Of a stretch of 64,000 nt of DNA, positions 44,529-53,635 are shown piece by piece. The translations under genes and the position numbers were made by a program. The stretch's first letter is position 1. Each line of letters opens with the position of its first letter. The notes under the pieces are model-generated. The model was given only the letters and a program-made list of their open reading frames with translations, was not told where the DNA came from and ran no database searches. The stretch is from positions 2,604,001-2,668,000 of the forward strand of contig JBBCGR010000003.1 of NCBI GenBank assembly GCA_037201625.1. The letters run 5' to 3'. This stretch comes from JAMXLO01 sp037201625 (lineage in GTDB: Bacteria > Pseudomonadota > Alphaproteobacteria > Acetobacterales > Acetobacteraceae).

Positions 44529-46814
44529 CTAGGCGCCCTTGGCGTCCATCGCCTCCAGCACCTTGGGCGGTGACATCGGCAGCTCTGTCAGCCGGCATCC
44601 CGTCGCGGCCTCGATCGCGTTGGCAATCGCGGCCATCGGCGGGCAGATGTTCACCTCACCCACGCCCTTGGCGCCGTACGGATGCGCCGGGTTCGGCACC
44701 TCCACCAGCACCGCGTCGATCATCGGCAGGTCCGAGGCGACCGGGCAGCGATAGTCCAGGAAGCCCGGGTTATCGAGCTGGCCCTTCGAGTTGTAGATGT
44801 ACTCCTCGTTCAGCGCCCAGCCGATGCCCTGCACCACGCCGCCCTGGATCTGGCCCTCGACATAGCTCGGGTGGATCGCCCGCCCCACGTCCTGGGCCGC
44901 GACGAAGCGCAGGATCGTTACTTTGCCGGTCTCCGGATCGACCTCCACATCACAGAACTGGGTGGAGAAGCCGGGAGCCTGGCCGCCAGCATTCACCGAC
45001 GCGGCGGCGGTGATCGGCCCGCCGGTCGCGCTCGCCTTCGCCGCCAGTGCCCTCAGTGACAGCGGCTCGAAGTCGCCCACGTTGCTGCCTGCCGGCTTGG
45101 CGAACCCGTCCTCCCAGATCACGCCTTCCGGATCGACGTCCCAGATCAGCGCGGCCCGCTTGCACAGGTCCTTGATCACGCCCTTGGTCGCGTTCACCAC
45201 CGCAGTGCCGGTGGCGAAGGTGACCCGCGAGCCACCGGTGACGTGCGTGTAGCCGACCGACCCGGTGTCCGCGACGATCGCGCGCACCGTGCTGTAATCG
45301 ACGCCCAGCGTCTCGGCCGCCATGATCGCCATCGACGCGCGCGAGCCGCCGACATCGGGGCTGCCGGTGGCCACCAGCACGGTGCCATCGGCGTTCACCT
45401 GGATCGTGGCGCTGCTGTCGCCGCCGCCGTTGAACCAGTAGCCCGAGGCGACGCCGCGGCCCTGGTTCGGCCCCAGCTTCACTTTGTAGGCCGGGTGGTT
45501 CTGCAACGCCTCGATGGTCTGCGCGTAGCCGTCATGCGCGTGCTTCGGCCCGAAGATGGTCGGCGTGCCGATGCGGCAGGCGTTCCTGTGGCGCAGTTCC
45601 AGCGGGTCCATGCCGATGGCGGTGGCGCACATGTCGAGCACGCTCTCTACCGCGAAGGCCGAGATCGGCGAGCCGGGAGCGCGGTACGCCGCCGCCTTGG
45701 GGCGGTTGCTCACCACGTCATAGCCCACGGCGCGCTGGTTCGGGATGTCGTACGGCGCATAGGCGCACAGGCAGCCGTTCATCACCGGCGAGCCGGGAAA
45801 CGCGCCGGACTGGAACTTGAACACGCCGTCCGCGGCGACGATCTTGCCGTCCTTCGTCACGCCGACCTTCACCCACATCGACGAACCCGAGGTGGGGCCG
45901 GTGGAACGGAACACATCCTCGCGACTCATCATCAGCCGCACCGGATTGCCCGACTTCATCGACAGCAGCGTGGCGACCGGCTCCAGGTAAGTGACGGTCT
46001 TGCCGCCGAAGCCACCGCCGATCTCGGCCGCGTAGACCCGCAGGTCACCCACCGGCTTCTTCAGGATCTGCGCGGTCAGCGCGCGCATCTGGAAGTGACC
46101 CTGGCTCGACGACCAGATTTCGGTCTGGCCATCGGCGTCGCAGCGCGCGATGCAGGCGTGCGGCTCGATATAGGCCTGGTGGACGGCCGCGGTCTTGAAT
46201 TCTTTCTCGATCACGACATCGGCCTGCTTGAAGCCGGCCTCCACGTCGCCCACGGCGAACTCCAGCCGCTTCGACACGTTGGAGGGCTTGGTCGGCACCG
46301 GCTCCACGCCGCGCGTAATCATGTCATCGAACAGCAGCGGTGCATCGGCGGCCATCGCATCGTCCACATCGATGACGTGCGGCAGCACCTCATAGTCGAT
46401 CTTGATCAGCGACGCGGCCTCTTCGGCGATCGACGTACTGATCGCCGCGATGGCGGCGACCGCATGGCCTTCATACAGCACCTTCTCGCGCGCCATGATG
46501 TTGCGCGTGACGTGCCAGAAATTCACCGCGACGCGTTCAGGGCCGATGTAATCGAATTTCTGGTCGGGGAAGTCCTTCGCCGTGATCACGGCCTTGACGC
46601 CCTGCAGCGCTTCGGCGGCCGATGTATCGATCGACCTGATCCGCGCATGCGCATGCGGCGAGCGCAGAATCTTGCCATACAGCATGCCGGGCAGCTTGTA
46701 GTCGGCGCCATACATCGCACGTCCGGTCACCTTGGGGATGCCGTCCGGACGGAGCGGCCTGGTGCCCACCCATTTGAAACGCTTCACCGAGTCGGTTACG
46801 ACTGTGTCGTTCAC
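44529..46814 (-). CDS. Xanthine dehydrogenase-family molybdenum subunit
   Basis: The 761-residue large subunit binds molybdopterin cofactor. It has the N-terminal a/b hammerhead domain (G-R-A-M-Y-G-A-D-Y), Mo-domain I (G-G-G-F-G-G-K-T), A-Y-R-A-P-G-S and the C-terminal G-A-K-G-V-G-E-V-N whose Glu is the catalytic base. GAGG lies before a GTG start. No FAD or 2Fe-2S subunit is adjacent; only a MoaD-like gene follows. The substrate (aldehyde, aromatic N-heterocycle or thioester) is unknown. It is not part of the PaoABC operon further downstream, although both run leftward. Confidence 0.9.
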   Translation of the reverse strand: MNDTVVTDSVKRFKWVGTRPLRPDGIPKVTGRAMYGADYKLPGMLYGKILRSPHAHARIRSIDTSAAEALQGVKAVITAKDFPDQKFDYIGPERVAVNFWHVTRNIMAREKVLYEGHAVAAIAAISTSIAEEAASLIKIDYEVLPHVIDVDDAMAADAPLLFDDMITRGVEPVPTKPSNVSKRLEFAVGDVEAGFKQADVVIEKEFKTAAVHQAYIEPHACIARCDADGQTEIWSSSQGHFQMRALTAQILKKPVGDLRVYAAEIGGGFGGKTVTYLEPVATLLSMKSGNPVRLMMSREDVFRSTGPTSGSSMWVKVGVTKDGKIVAADGVFKFQSGAFPGSPVMNGCLCAYAPYDIPNQRAVGYDVVSNRPKAAAYRAPGSPISAFAVESVLDMCATAIGMDPLELRHRNACRIGTPTIFGPKHAHDGYAQTIEALQNHPAYKVKLGPNQGRGVASGYWFNGGGDSSATIQVNADGTVLVATGSPDVGGSRASMAIMAAETLGVDYSTVRAIVADTGSVGYTHVTGGSRVTFATGTAVVNATKGVIKDLCKRAALIWDVDPEGVIWEDGFAKPAGSNVGDFEPLSLRALAAKASATGGPITAAASVNAGGQAPGFSTQFCDVEVDPETGKVTILRFVAAQDVGRAIHPSYVEGQIQGGVVQGIGWALNEEYIYNSKGQLDNPGFLDYRCPVASDLPMIDAVLVEVPNPAHPYGAKGVGEVNICPPMAAIANAIEAATGCRLTELPMSPPKVLEAMDAKGA

Positions 46815-46919
46815 AGCTACCTCGCCTGATTGTCCTGGACTGCCGGAGCAGCGTTCAGGGTCGCGCAGCAGGCAGGGAAAGGCAAGGGGCGGCTTGCCGG
46901 CGGGGCGCGCTGCGCAGCC

Positions 46920-48234
46920 TCACGCGCTGCGCAGGTGAGACGTCGGTCGGGGTGACGCCACCCGTTGCGCCAGCGTTGCGCGAACCTTGTCCACATTCGG
47001 TCCCGTCACCGTCAAAGGCGCACAGGCCCGCGCATCCCACGTGAACGTGCTGAACGCAGGATGCAGAATGACGGCATCCCCCGCGTCCGCGAAGAATCCC
47101 CTGTCGCCTATGTCAATATACGATTCCGCCGGCAGTCCCTCGGCCACCAGCACGTCGTGCTGGTCAAGCTCGACATGCCAATAGGAATACGCGTCCACCT
47201 TCATCGGCGCCACGCTCGAGCCGTTCACCAGGTGCTTGATCGGGATCAGAACGCCCTCGGCATGGACAGCATGGTTGGGCGAAAGACACAGGTCCCGGGC
47301 CGGGACACCAAGGTCAGGTCGATGCTCACGGTCGCACTCGGCGACTTGCCCCACGCCTCCGCCTGAAGGTCCAGCGTTCCCTGGCCAGGGGCAAAATCGA
47401 CGAGTGCGGTTACGAATTGGCCGACCGAGAGGTAGCCCCCCCGGTCCGAAGCCATGATCGTGCCCGGGCCATTGACATAACTCAGGGACGTGACGGGGCC
47501 ACAGTTTATAACGCCATTGTTGGTGATCCAGTTGACGCCGCCATCGGGCTGCGGCCCGCCTTGTAGTGTGACCGCAGTCATGGTTCCGTTGTTCGTCCCG
47601 CTGGTGAAAGCGATGTCCGCCTCACCGTTGAAGGATTTGAGATACCCGTCGCCTTGGATCGTTCCGTTGTTCAAGAACCCCATGCCCTGGAACGTGCGGG
47701 GAGTGAACGGCTGCACCCTTAGGGTGTGATCGGCATCCACCACCACAGTGCCCGGTATCGCCGCCCCGACCGAGCCGATGTTGAGGCTTGCGGTGGCGTC
47801 GAACGTGACCTCACCGTCGCCGACGACCAAATTGCCGACACGGACGGCCGCCCCGTTGCGCAACAGCAATTCCCCCCCTCGAGATCAATGTCCCGTCGAC
47901 CAGCACGCTGCCGGCGTTCACGACCATCCGGGAATTGCGGTCCCCATACAGGTCCTGGGTCTGCAGGGTATCGCCGGCACCGATGTTGAGGGCTGCGATG
48001 CGATCGATCTGAGTGTGCTGGAGATCAAACCGCCCGTCGAGGTGAACGGCGCCGGTAACAATGAGATCCGCCGCGCTGCCCGGACCATCGATGACATTCA
48101 GCAGGGCAGTTCCCACCGCCGGCCCTGGAAAGGACGGCGATGTCGATCGTACCCGGGATACCCCCTGGACCCGACCACGATGAGGCAGCGTCCCACGCCC
48201 CGATTGTCCCCGCAGTCCAGGTGAACGTTGCCAT
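46920..48234 (-). pseudogene. Adhesin-like protein with truncated Hint domain, frameshifted
   Basis: It starts M-A-T-F-T-W-T-A-G-T-I-G-A-W-D and runs through beta-helix-like repeats (L-N-I-G-A-G-D-T-L, F-L-N-N-G-T-I-Q-G). It then enters the second half of a Hint domain: L-C-L-S-P-N-H-A-V-H-A-E-G-V-L-I-P-I-K-H-L-V-N-G. The first half of Hint, with its essential N-terminal Cys, is missing. Frame shifts occur near 48120, 47870 and at the Hint junction near 47300. Complete relatives are large secreted proteins in Acetobacteraceae. GGGAG precedes the ATG. Decay rather than sequence error is likely because domain parts are lost. Confidence 0.75.
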
Positions 48235-48420
48235 TTTGAGACTCCCAAGTGGGCAATCGAGATGTCGGCTTTTCTTATTCCTTCATCCTATCGGGAACTG
48301 TTCGGGCAACGCCGGCAGTATTACAGCAGTCGTGACGGTTACACAACAGTGACGCAGCGTACACAGGCCAATGGCCGACGGACGGGCGCCGGCCATTGCC
48401 CGCAACGCGTGTGACCAGTC

Positions 48421-48924
48421 TCAGCGCGCCGTGTTGAGCGCCTGCACCATCTGCAGATGCTGCTGCAACGTCGGCAGCGTCTTCTGTGCGAACGCCTTCA
48501 ATGCAGGGTCCTGACCGGTGCTGGCCTGCTTCTGGAACAGCGCCACGGTCTGCTGATGATCCTGCAATTCCTGCTGCACATAGGCCTTGTCGAAGGCGGC
48601 GCCGTTCAGACCGGTCAGCCTATGCTCCGCCGCCGCCTCCTTCGCGTCCGGCCTGGCTGGCAAGGTCACGCTCTGCTGCCGCGCCAACTGCTGCAACTCG
48701 GTATTGGCCTGCGTGTGGTCGGCGATCATCCGCTGCGCGAATTCCTTGATCGCGGGCGACCCCGCGCGCTGCTGCGCAAGCTGAGCCGTCTGCACTTCGG
48801 CCAGTCCGCCGACCGCCGCCTTCTGCATGAAGTCCCTGTCAGCCGCGCTCGGGGCGGCGAACGCGGGAAGCGCGGCCAGCCCCAGCAATCCCGCCGCGGC
48901 AAACACTCGTGGCAACCTTTGCAT
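48421..48924 (-). CDS. DUF4142 periplasmic protein
   Basis: The 167-residue product has a signal peptide (cleavage after P-A-F-A) and a helical DUF4142 domain: D-F-M-Q-K-A-A-V-G-G-L-A-E-V, then F-A-Q-R-M-I-A-D-H and Y-V-Q-Q-E-L-Q-D-H-Q-Q-T-V-A-L-F. The paired His residues give a ferritin-like four-helix look, but metal binding is not shown for the family. AGGAGG lies 7 nt before ATG 48924, which decides against a TTG six bases earlier. Confidence 0.92.
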   Translation of the reverse strand: MQRLPRVFAAAGLLGLAALPAFAAPSAADRDFMQKAAVGGLAEVQTAQLAQQRAGSPAIKEFAQRMIADHTQANTELQQLARQQSVTLPARPDAKEAAAEHRLTGLNGAAFDKAYVQQELQDHQQTVALFQKQASTGQDPALKAFAQKTLPTLQQHLQMVQALNTAR

Positions 48925-48997
48925 GGTCAAACCTCCTTGTACAAAATCCTGTCCACCGCTCTCGCTGCGGCGGAACCGTCAGCGGTCGCGGACCCGG

Positions 48998-51133
48998 CTA
49001 CAGCGCGACGAGCAGATCCTCGATCCGGATCGGCACGTGGCGCACGCGCACTCCGGTGGCGTGATAGACGGCGTTCGCCACCGCGGCAGCCACGCCGACC
49101 ATCGGCAGTTCGCCAACGCCCTTCGCCCCCAGCGGGTTCGAGACCAGTTCGTCGTTCGCAACGACAATCGTCTGGATGTCCGGCACGTCGGCATTCACCG
49201 GCATCAGGTACTCGGCGATGTTGGCATTCACGATGCGCCCGGATTCCGCATCGACATGCGTCTCCTCCAGCAGCGCCATGCCGAGCCCGTAGACGATGCC
49301 GCCGATCAACTGGCTGCGCGTGGTCTTGGCATTCATCACGCGCCCTGCATCGAACGCACCGACGAAACGACTCACCCTGATCTCACCGAAATCCGGATCG
49401 ATCCGCACCTCGGCAAACTGCGCGCCGAAGGAGTGCATGGCGTAACGCTTCTCCTCCTCGCCCGCCTTCGCATCGCCGGTGGCCTCCACGAATTCCAGCC
49501 GATTCCGTGCCAGCAGCGTGGGCAACGGCAAATCGGCATCACCCTGCGCCAGGATACGCAGCTTCTCGCGCACCGCCTCGCACGCCGCCTTCACCGCAGG
49601 ACCGACGCTCGCCACGGTCATCGAGCCACCCGAGACGGGCGCCGCCGGGAAGAGGCTGTCGCCCAGTTCGACCTCGATGCGCTCCACCGGCAGGCCCAGC
49701 GCGTCAGCGGCGATCTGGGAGATCACGGTATAGGTGCCGGTGCCGAGATCCTGAGTGCCCACCTGCACCAATGCCGTGCCGTTGGCGCCGACCCGCACCC
49801 GCGCACTCGCCGGCATCCGGTGCGTCGGATAGGTGGCGGTCGCCATCCCCCAGCCCACCAGCGTACGGCCGTCGCGCATCGAGCGGGGCTCCATGCTGCG
49901 ACGCGACCAGCCGAACGCCTCCGCCCCCTGGCGATAGCAATCCCGCAGCGCCTTGCTGGCGAATGGCTTGTCCTGGTGGGGCTCCGTCTCCGCGTAGTTG
50001 CGCAGTCGGAACTCCACCGGATCGATCTTCAGCGCCGCCGCCAGCTCGTCGATGGCCGATTCCAGCGCAAAATTGCCGCTGGCCAGGCCCGGCGCGCGCA
50101 TGAATGTCGGCAGGCTGGCATGCGTCGCCACCAGCCGATGGGTCACCGCCACGTTCGGGCAGGCGTACAGCATCTCGGTCGCCAGCCCCATCGGTTCGGC
50201 GAACTCGCCCAGCGCAGGCTGCGACATCTGGGCAAACCCGTCATGCCGCATCGCCACAAGCTGGCCCTGCGGATCGGCTGCGAAACGGAGCTTCTGCACA
50301 GTGCGCGGACGATAGCCGTTGGAGGTGAACATCTGCGCCCGGCTCAGCACCAGCTTGACCGGCCGATGCACCACGCGCGCCGCCATCGCCGCCAGGGTCA
50401 CCGGCGGCCAGGTGCTGCCCTTGCAGCCGAACCCGCCGCCGACATAGGGGCAGATCACCCGCACATCGCCCTTGTCGAGGCCGAACATCGCGGCCAGCGC
50501 CTGCTGCGTGCCGGTGATCGCCTGCGTCGCGGTCCACACCGTCAGCCGCTCGCCGTCCCATCGCGCGATCGTGGCGTGCGGCTCCATCGGATTGTGGTGC
50601 TCGATCGGAGTCACGTAGGTGGCTTCCAGCTTCACCGCGGCACTGTCGAACGCCGCCTCGGGATCGCCACGGCGAGAGTCGGGCGGCCGCTCGCCGTTGC
50701 GGAACTGTTTCGGCGTGTAGGCCTGACCCAGCACCGATTCCATCGACGTCACCGGCTCCTCCCGCCGATAGCGCACGCGCACCTGCGACGCCGCGGCCTC
50801 CGCCTGGTCCAGCGTCGCCGCAACCACCACGGCGACGTGCTGGCCGTTGAAGTGCACCGCGCCATCCTGCAACAGCGGCGCCTTCACCGGCTGGCCGGCG
50901 AGGCCCTTCGCGTTCAGTTTCGGCGCGTTCTCCGGCGTAATGACCGCGAGCACGCCGGGCATCGCGCGTGCCTTGTCGCTATCGAAGCCGATGATCGTGC
51001 CGGCCCCCACCGTACTCTGCACCAGCACGGCATGTACCACGTCCGGCACTGCGAACTCCGCCGCATAGCGCGCGCGGCCGGTCACCTTCAGGCGGCCGTC
51101 GACGCGGTCTATCCCTTGTCCAATGCTTGCCAT
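48998..51133 (-). CDS. paoC: PaoC-like molybdenum subunit
   Basis: The 711-residue molybdopterin-cytosine-dinucleotide-binding large subunit is of the periplasmic aldehyde oxidoreductase type. It has G-R-A-R-Y-A-A-E-F at the hammerhead, G-G-G-F-G-C-K-G in Mo-domain I and G-A-K-G-V-G-E-L-P with the catalytic Glu. GAGGAG lies 7 nt before the ATG. It is the last gene of the operon 2Fe-2S, FAD, Mo. In E. coli PaoABC detoxifies aldehydes; the same general role is inferred here. The subunit is carried out by the Tat signal of its small partner. Confidence 0.9.
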   Translation of the reverse strand: MASIGQGIDRVDGRLKVTGRARYAAEFAVPDVVHAVLVQSTVGAGTIIGFDSDKARAMPGVLAVITPENAPKLNAKGLAGQPVKAPLLQDGAVHFNGQHVAVVVAATLDQAEAAASQVRVRYRREEPVTSMESVLGQAYTPKQFRNGERPPDSRRGDPEAAFDSAAVKLEATYVTPIEHHNPMEPHATIARWDGERLTVWTATQAITGTQQALAAMFGLDKGDVRVICPYVGGGFGCKGSTWPPVTLAAMAARVVHRPVKLVLSRAQMFTSNGYRPRTVQKLRFAADPQGQLVAMRHDGFAQMSQPALGEFAEPMGLATEMLYACPNVAVTHRLVATHASLPTFMRAPGLASGNFALESAIDELAAALKIDPVEFRLRNYAETEPHQDKPFASKALRDCYRQGAEAFGWSRRSMEPRSMRDGRTLVGWGMATATYPTHRMPASARVRVGANGTALVQVGTQDLGTGTYTVISQIAADALGLPVERIEVELGDSLFPAAPVSGGSMTVASVGPAVKAACEAVREKLRILAQGDADLPLPTLLARNRLEFVEATGDAKAGEEEKRYAMHSFGAQFAEVRIDPDFGEIRVSRFVGAFDAGRVMNAKTTRSQLIGGIVYGLGMALLEETHVDAESGRIVNANIAEYLMPVNADVPDIQTIVVANDELVSNPLGAKGVGELPMVGVAAAVANAVYHATGVRVRHVPIRIEDLLVAL

Positions 51134-51160
51134 ATCGCTTCTCCTCGGGGTCGCTTCGCC

Positions 51161-52135
51161 TCAGGCGGTCGCGTTCTGCAATGATCGCAGCACGGCGCGT
51201 TGCAGCAGGATCTGCTTGAAACCGTTCTGTCGCGTCGGATGCGCGCCATCCGACGCGTGGCCGGCCGCCTGCCGGAACGCGGCATCGCCCGCCGCCTGGC
51301 CGCGCAGCGCCGCCTCCACCTCCGGCAGGCGCCAGGGTCGCGTGCCGACACCACCGGCGGCGAGGCGAACGGTTCGCAGCGTCCCGTCCTGCACCTCCAG
51401 CGCCACCGCCACCGACACCAGCGCGAACTCGAAGCTCGCGCGGTCGCGCAGCTTCAGGTAGTGCGAATTGCGCGCGGCCGCATCGGCCGGCACCGACACC
51501 GCCGTGATCAGTTCCCCCGGCCGCATGATCGTCTCAACCTCCGGCGTCTCGGCCGGCAGCCGGTAGAACTCGGTGAGCGGAACTTCACGCGTGCCGCCCG
51601 GGCCGCGCAGCTCCACCACCGCATCGAGCGCGGTGAGCGCCACCGCGAGATCCGAAGCGTGCGTGGCGATGCAGCGGTCGCTGCCGCCGAGGATCGCCAG
51701 CATGCGGCTTTCGCCGGCGATGGCGGGGCAGCCGGAACCCGGCTCGCGTTTGTTGCAGGCGAAACCAGTGTCGCGGAAGTAGCCGCAGCGCGTCCGCTGC
51801 AACAGGTTGCCACCGATCGTCCCCATGTTGCGCACCTGCGGCGAAGCGGATGCCTCCAGCGCCTGGGCGATCGCCGGCCAGCCAGCGCGCACCTCGGGAT
51901 GCGCCGCGACGTCGCTCATGCGCGCCATCGCCTCCAGCCGCAGTCCCTTCGGCCCGGTCGAGATCCTTGTCAGTCCGACGCGCTCGAGATCAACCAGGCG
52001 GGAGGGCGCCTCGACCTTGTCCTTCAGCAATTGCATCAGGTCGGTGCCGCCGGCGATGAAGCGGGCGCCATCCGAGTTCGCCGCGGCGAGCGCATCGGCG
52101 AGCGAGGCCGGCCGCGTCAATTGGAATGCCTGCAT
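51161..52135 (-). CDS. paoB: PaoB-like FAD subunit with extra Fe-S insertion
   Basis: The 324-residue FAD-binding subunit carries F-I-A-G-G-T-D-L near residue 27 and N-M-G-T-I-G-G-N-L near 103. An insertion with three Cys (C117, C127, C136 in R-T-R-C-G-Y-F, F-A-C-N-K-R and G-S-G-C-P-A) follows. This is the site of the additional 4Fe-4S cluster known in E. coli PaoB. It passes electrons between the 2Fe-2S subunit and the molybdenum centre. Its start lies 3 bp after the paoA stop and it ends 27 bp before paoC. Confidence 0.92.
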   Translation of the reverse strand: MQAFQLTRPASLADALAAANSDGARFIAGGTDLMQLLKDKVEAPSRLVDLERVGLTRISTGPKGLRLEAMARMSDVAAHPEVRAGWPAIAQALEASASPQVRNMGTIGGNLLQRTRCGYFRDTGFACNKREPGSGCPAIAGESRMLAILGGSDRCIATHASDLAVALTALDAVVELRGPGGTREVPLTEFYRLPAETPEVETIMRPGELITAVSVPADAAARNSHYLKLRDRASFEFALVSVAVALEVQDGTLRTVRLAAGGVGTRPWRLPEVEAALRGQAAGDAAFRQAAGHASDGAHPTRQNGFKQILLQRAVLRSLQNATA

Positions 52136-52138
52136 GGC

Positions 52139-52738
52139 TCAGCCCTCCCGCGCGGCATCGCGGATCGCCGCGACGATGTTCGGATAGGCGCCGCAGCGGC
52201 AGATATTGCCGCTCATCCACTCGCGGATTTCGGCATCCGAGCCGGCATGGCCTTCCTTGATCAATGCAGCACCAGACATGATCTGACCCGGCGTGCAGTA
52301 GCCGCACTGGAGCCCGTCATGGTGCAGGAAGGCCGCCTGCACGGGATGCAACGCGCTGCCCGCGGCAAGCCCCTCGATGGTGGTGACCTCCTTACCCTCG
52401 CAGCGCGCGGCCAGGGTGAGGCACGACAGAACCCTGCGGCCATCGACATGCACGGTGCAGGCGCCGCACGCGCCGCGATCGCATCCCTTCTTGGTGCCCG
52501 TCAGCCCGGCGTGTTCACGCAGCGCGTCGAGCAGCGAGGTGCGCGGATCGAGCGCCAACTCCAGCCGGCGGCCGTTGACCTGCAGCGCGAGGTCCAGGCG
52601 GTCCTCGGCTGGAACCGTCGGTGAGGTGGCCGGGGCGGCAGCCGGTGCTGTATAGTCGGCGTAACTGTATCCCGGACGTATCGCCAGTCCGGTGACCGTG
52701 CCGCCAAGTACGATGCGGCGCGTGACGCTGGGTGCCAT
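52139..52738 (-). CDS. paoA: PaoA-like 2Fe-2S subunit with Tat signal
   Basis: The 199-residue small subunit starts with a twin-arginine signal (S-V-T-R-R-I-V-L-G-G). The plant-type 2Fe-2S domain has C-D-R-G-A-C-G-A-C and a later Cys in V-L-S-C. The helical domain has C-G-Y-C-T-P-G and C-R-C-G-A-Y. The Tat signal exports the folded heterotrimer to the periplasm. The operon order paoA-paoB-paoC is the same as in E. coli. No paoD-like insertase/chaperone gene is adjacent. Confidence 0.93.
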   Translation of the reverse strand: MAPSVTRRIVLGGTVTGLAIRPGYSYADYTAPAAAPATSPTVPAEDRLDLALQVNGRRLELALDPRTSLLDALREHAGLTGTKKGCDRGACGACTVHVDGRRVLSCLTLAARCEGKEVTTIEGLAAGSALHPVQAAFLHHDGLQCGYCTPGQIMSGAALIKEGHAGSDAEIREWMSGNICRCGAYPNIVAAIRDAAREG

Positions 52739-52832
52739 GGTTCCACTCTCCCGCGAGGTTCGGCGGGTACAACGTGGGAACCCCGGCAGGCGTCACGCTT
52801 CACATCGGTGCGACGCGCGGTCGGACCGGCAA

Positions 52833-53618
52833 TCAGCCCAGCAGCTTGTGCAGGAAAGCGGTGCGCTGTGCGGCGGCGGCAAACAGGAAGTTGGCGTCGT
52901 TGCCGGAAAGGATGAAGCGCGCGCCCATGTCGATGTAGCGCTTCATGATGGGCTCGTTGTAGATGCCGGCCATCCCGGGGAACTTGCCGCCTTTGCGGCA
53001 CGCCTCGATCATGGTCTGGTACGCCTCGACAACGCGCTGATTGGCGAAATCGCCGGGGATGCCCATCTCCGCGCACAAATCGTTGGTGCCGATCAGCAGC
53101 ACGTCGACGCCGGGCACCGTCGCGATCTCGGCTGCATTGGCGATGGCGGTCGGCGTCTCCAACATCACGACGGTGAGATTGGCCGCGTTCAGTGCCGCGG
53201 CCGCGTCGCCGGTGCTGGCCGCGCGCAGGCCGTAGTGCGGCCCGGTGCCGCCCATGGAGCGGTGGCCGATCGGCGGATATTTCAGCTTCTCCACCACCTC
53301 GCGCGCTTCGGCCGCGGTGTCCACATGCGGCACGACGATACCGAGGGCCCCGTTGTCGAGCAGGCGGGTGGCGATCGAGTATTCGCCGTTCGGCACGCGC
53401 GCCAGCGGGGCGATGCCGGCATCGAGCGCCGCGGTCGCGATCTCTGCGGCGGCGTCGATCGACATGGTGCCATGCTCCAGGTCGAGGAACAGCCAGTCGA
53501 ACCCGGCCGTCTTCATGGCGATGGCGATCTCCACGCTGCGCGTCAGGCGGACGCCGCAGCCGAGCGAAAGCTGGCCCTGCTCGAGTTTCTCGCGGGCGAC
53601 GTTGCGGATGGTGGGCAT
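52833..53618 (-). CDS. HpcH/HpaI-family aldolase
   Basis: The 261-residue class II aldolase has F-D-W-L-F-L-D-L-E-H-G-T-M-S, the metal Glu in V-V-M-L-E-T-P and Asp in G-T-N-D-L. It cleaves or forms 4-hydroxy-2-oxo acids with pyruvate. ATG 53618 (M-P-T-I-R-N) has GAAGGA upstream; the open frame nine codons earlier lacks it. It is separated by 17 bp from the serine hydrolase gene, and the two may be part of one catabolic transcript. Confidence 0.92.
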   Translation of the reverse strand: MPTIRNVAREKLEQGQLSLGCGVRLTRSVEIAIAMKTAGFDWLFLDLEHGTMSIDAAAEIATAALDAGIAPLARVPNGEYSIATRLLDNGALGIVVPHVDTAAEAREVVEKLKYPPIGHRSMGGTGPHYGLRAASTGDAAAALNAANLTVVMLETPTAIANAAEIATVPGVDVLLIGTNDLCAEMGIPGDFANQRVVEAYQTMIEACRKGGKFPGMAGIYNEPIMKRYIDMGARFILSGNDANFLFAAAAQRTAFLHKLLG

Positions 53619-53635
53619 GGACGAATCCTTCGGGT

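Noticed and set aside
45243..46829. Plus-strand 528-codon frame opposite the molybdenum hydroxylase
   Set aside because: Antisense shadow of a well-recognised gene; no motif or ribosome site.
48827..51184. Plus-strand 785-codon frame opposite paoC
   Set aside because: Antisense shadow rich in Arg and His; the minus strand encodes a complete molybdenum subunit.
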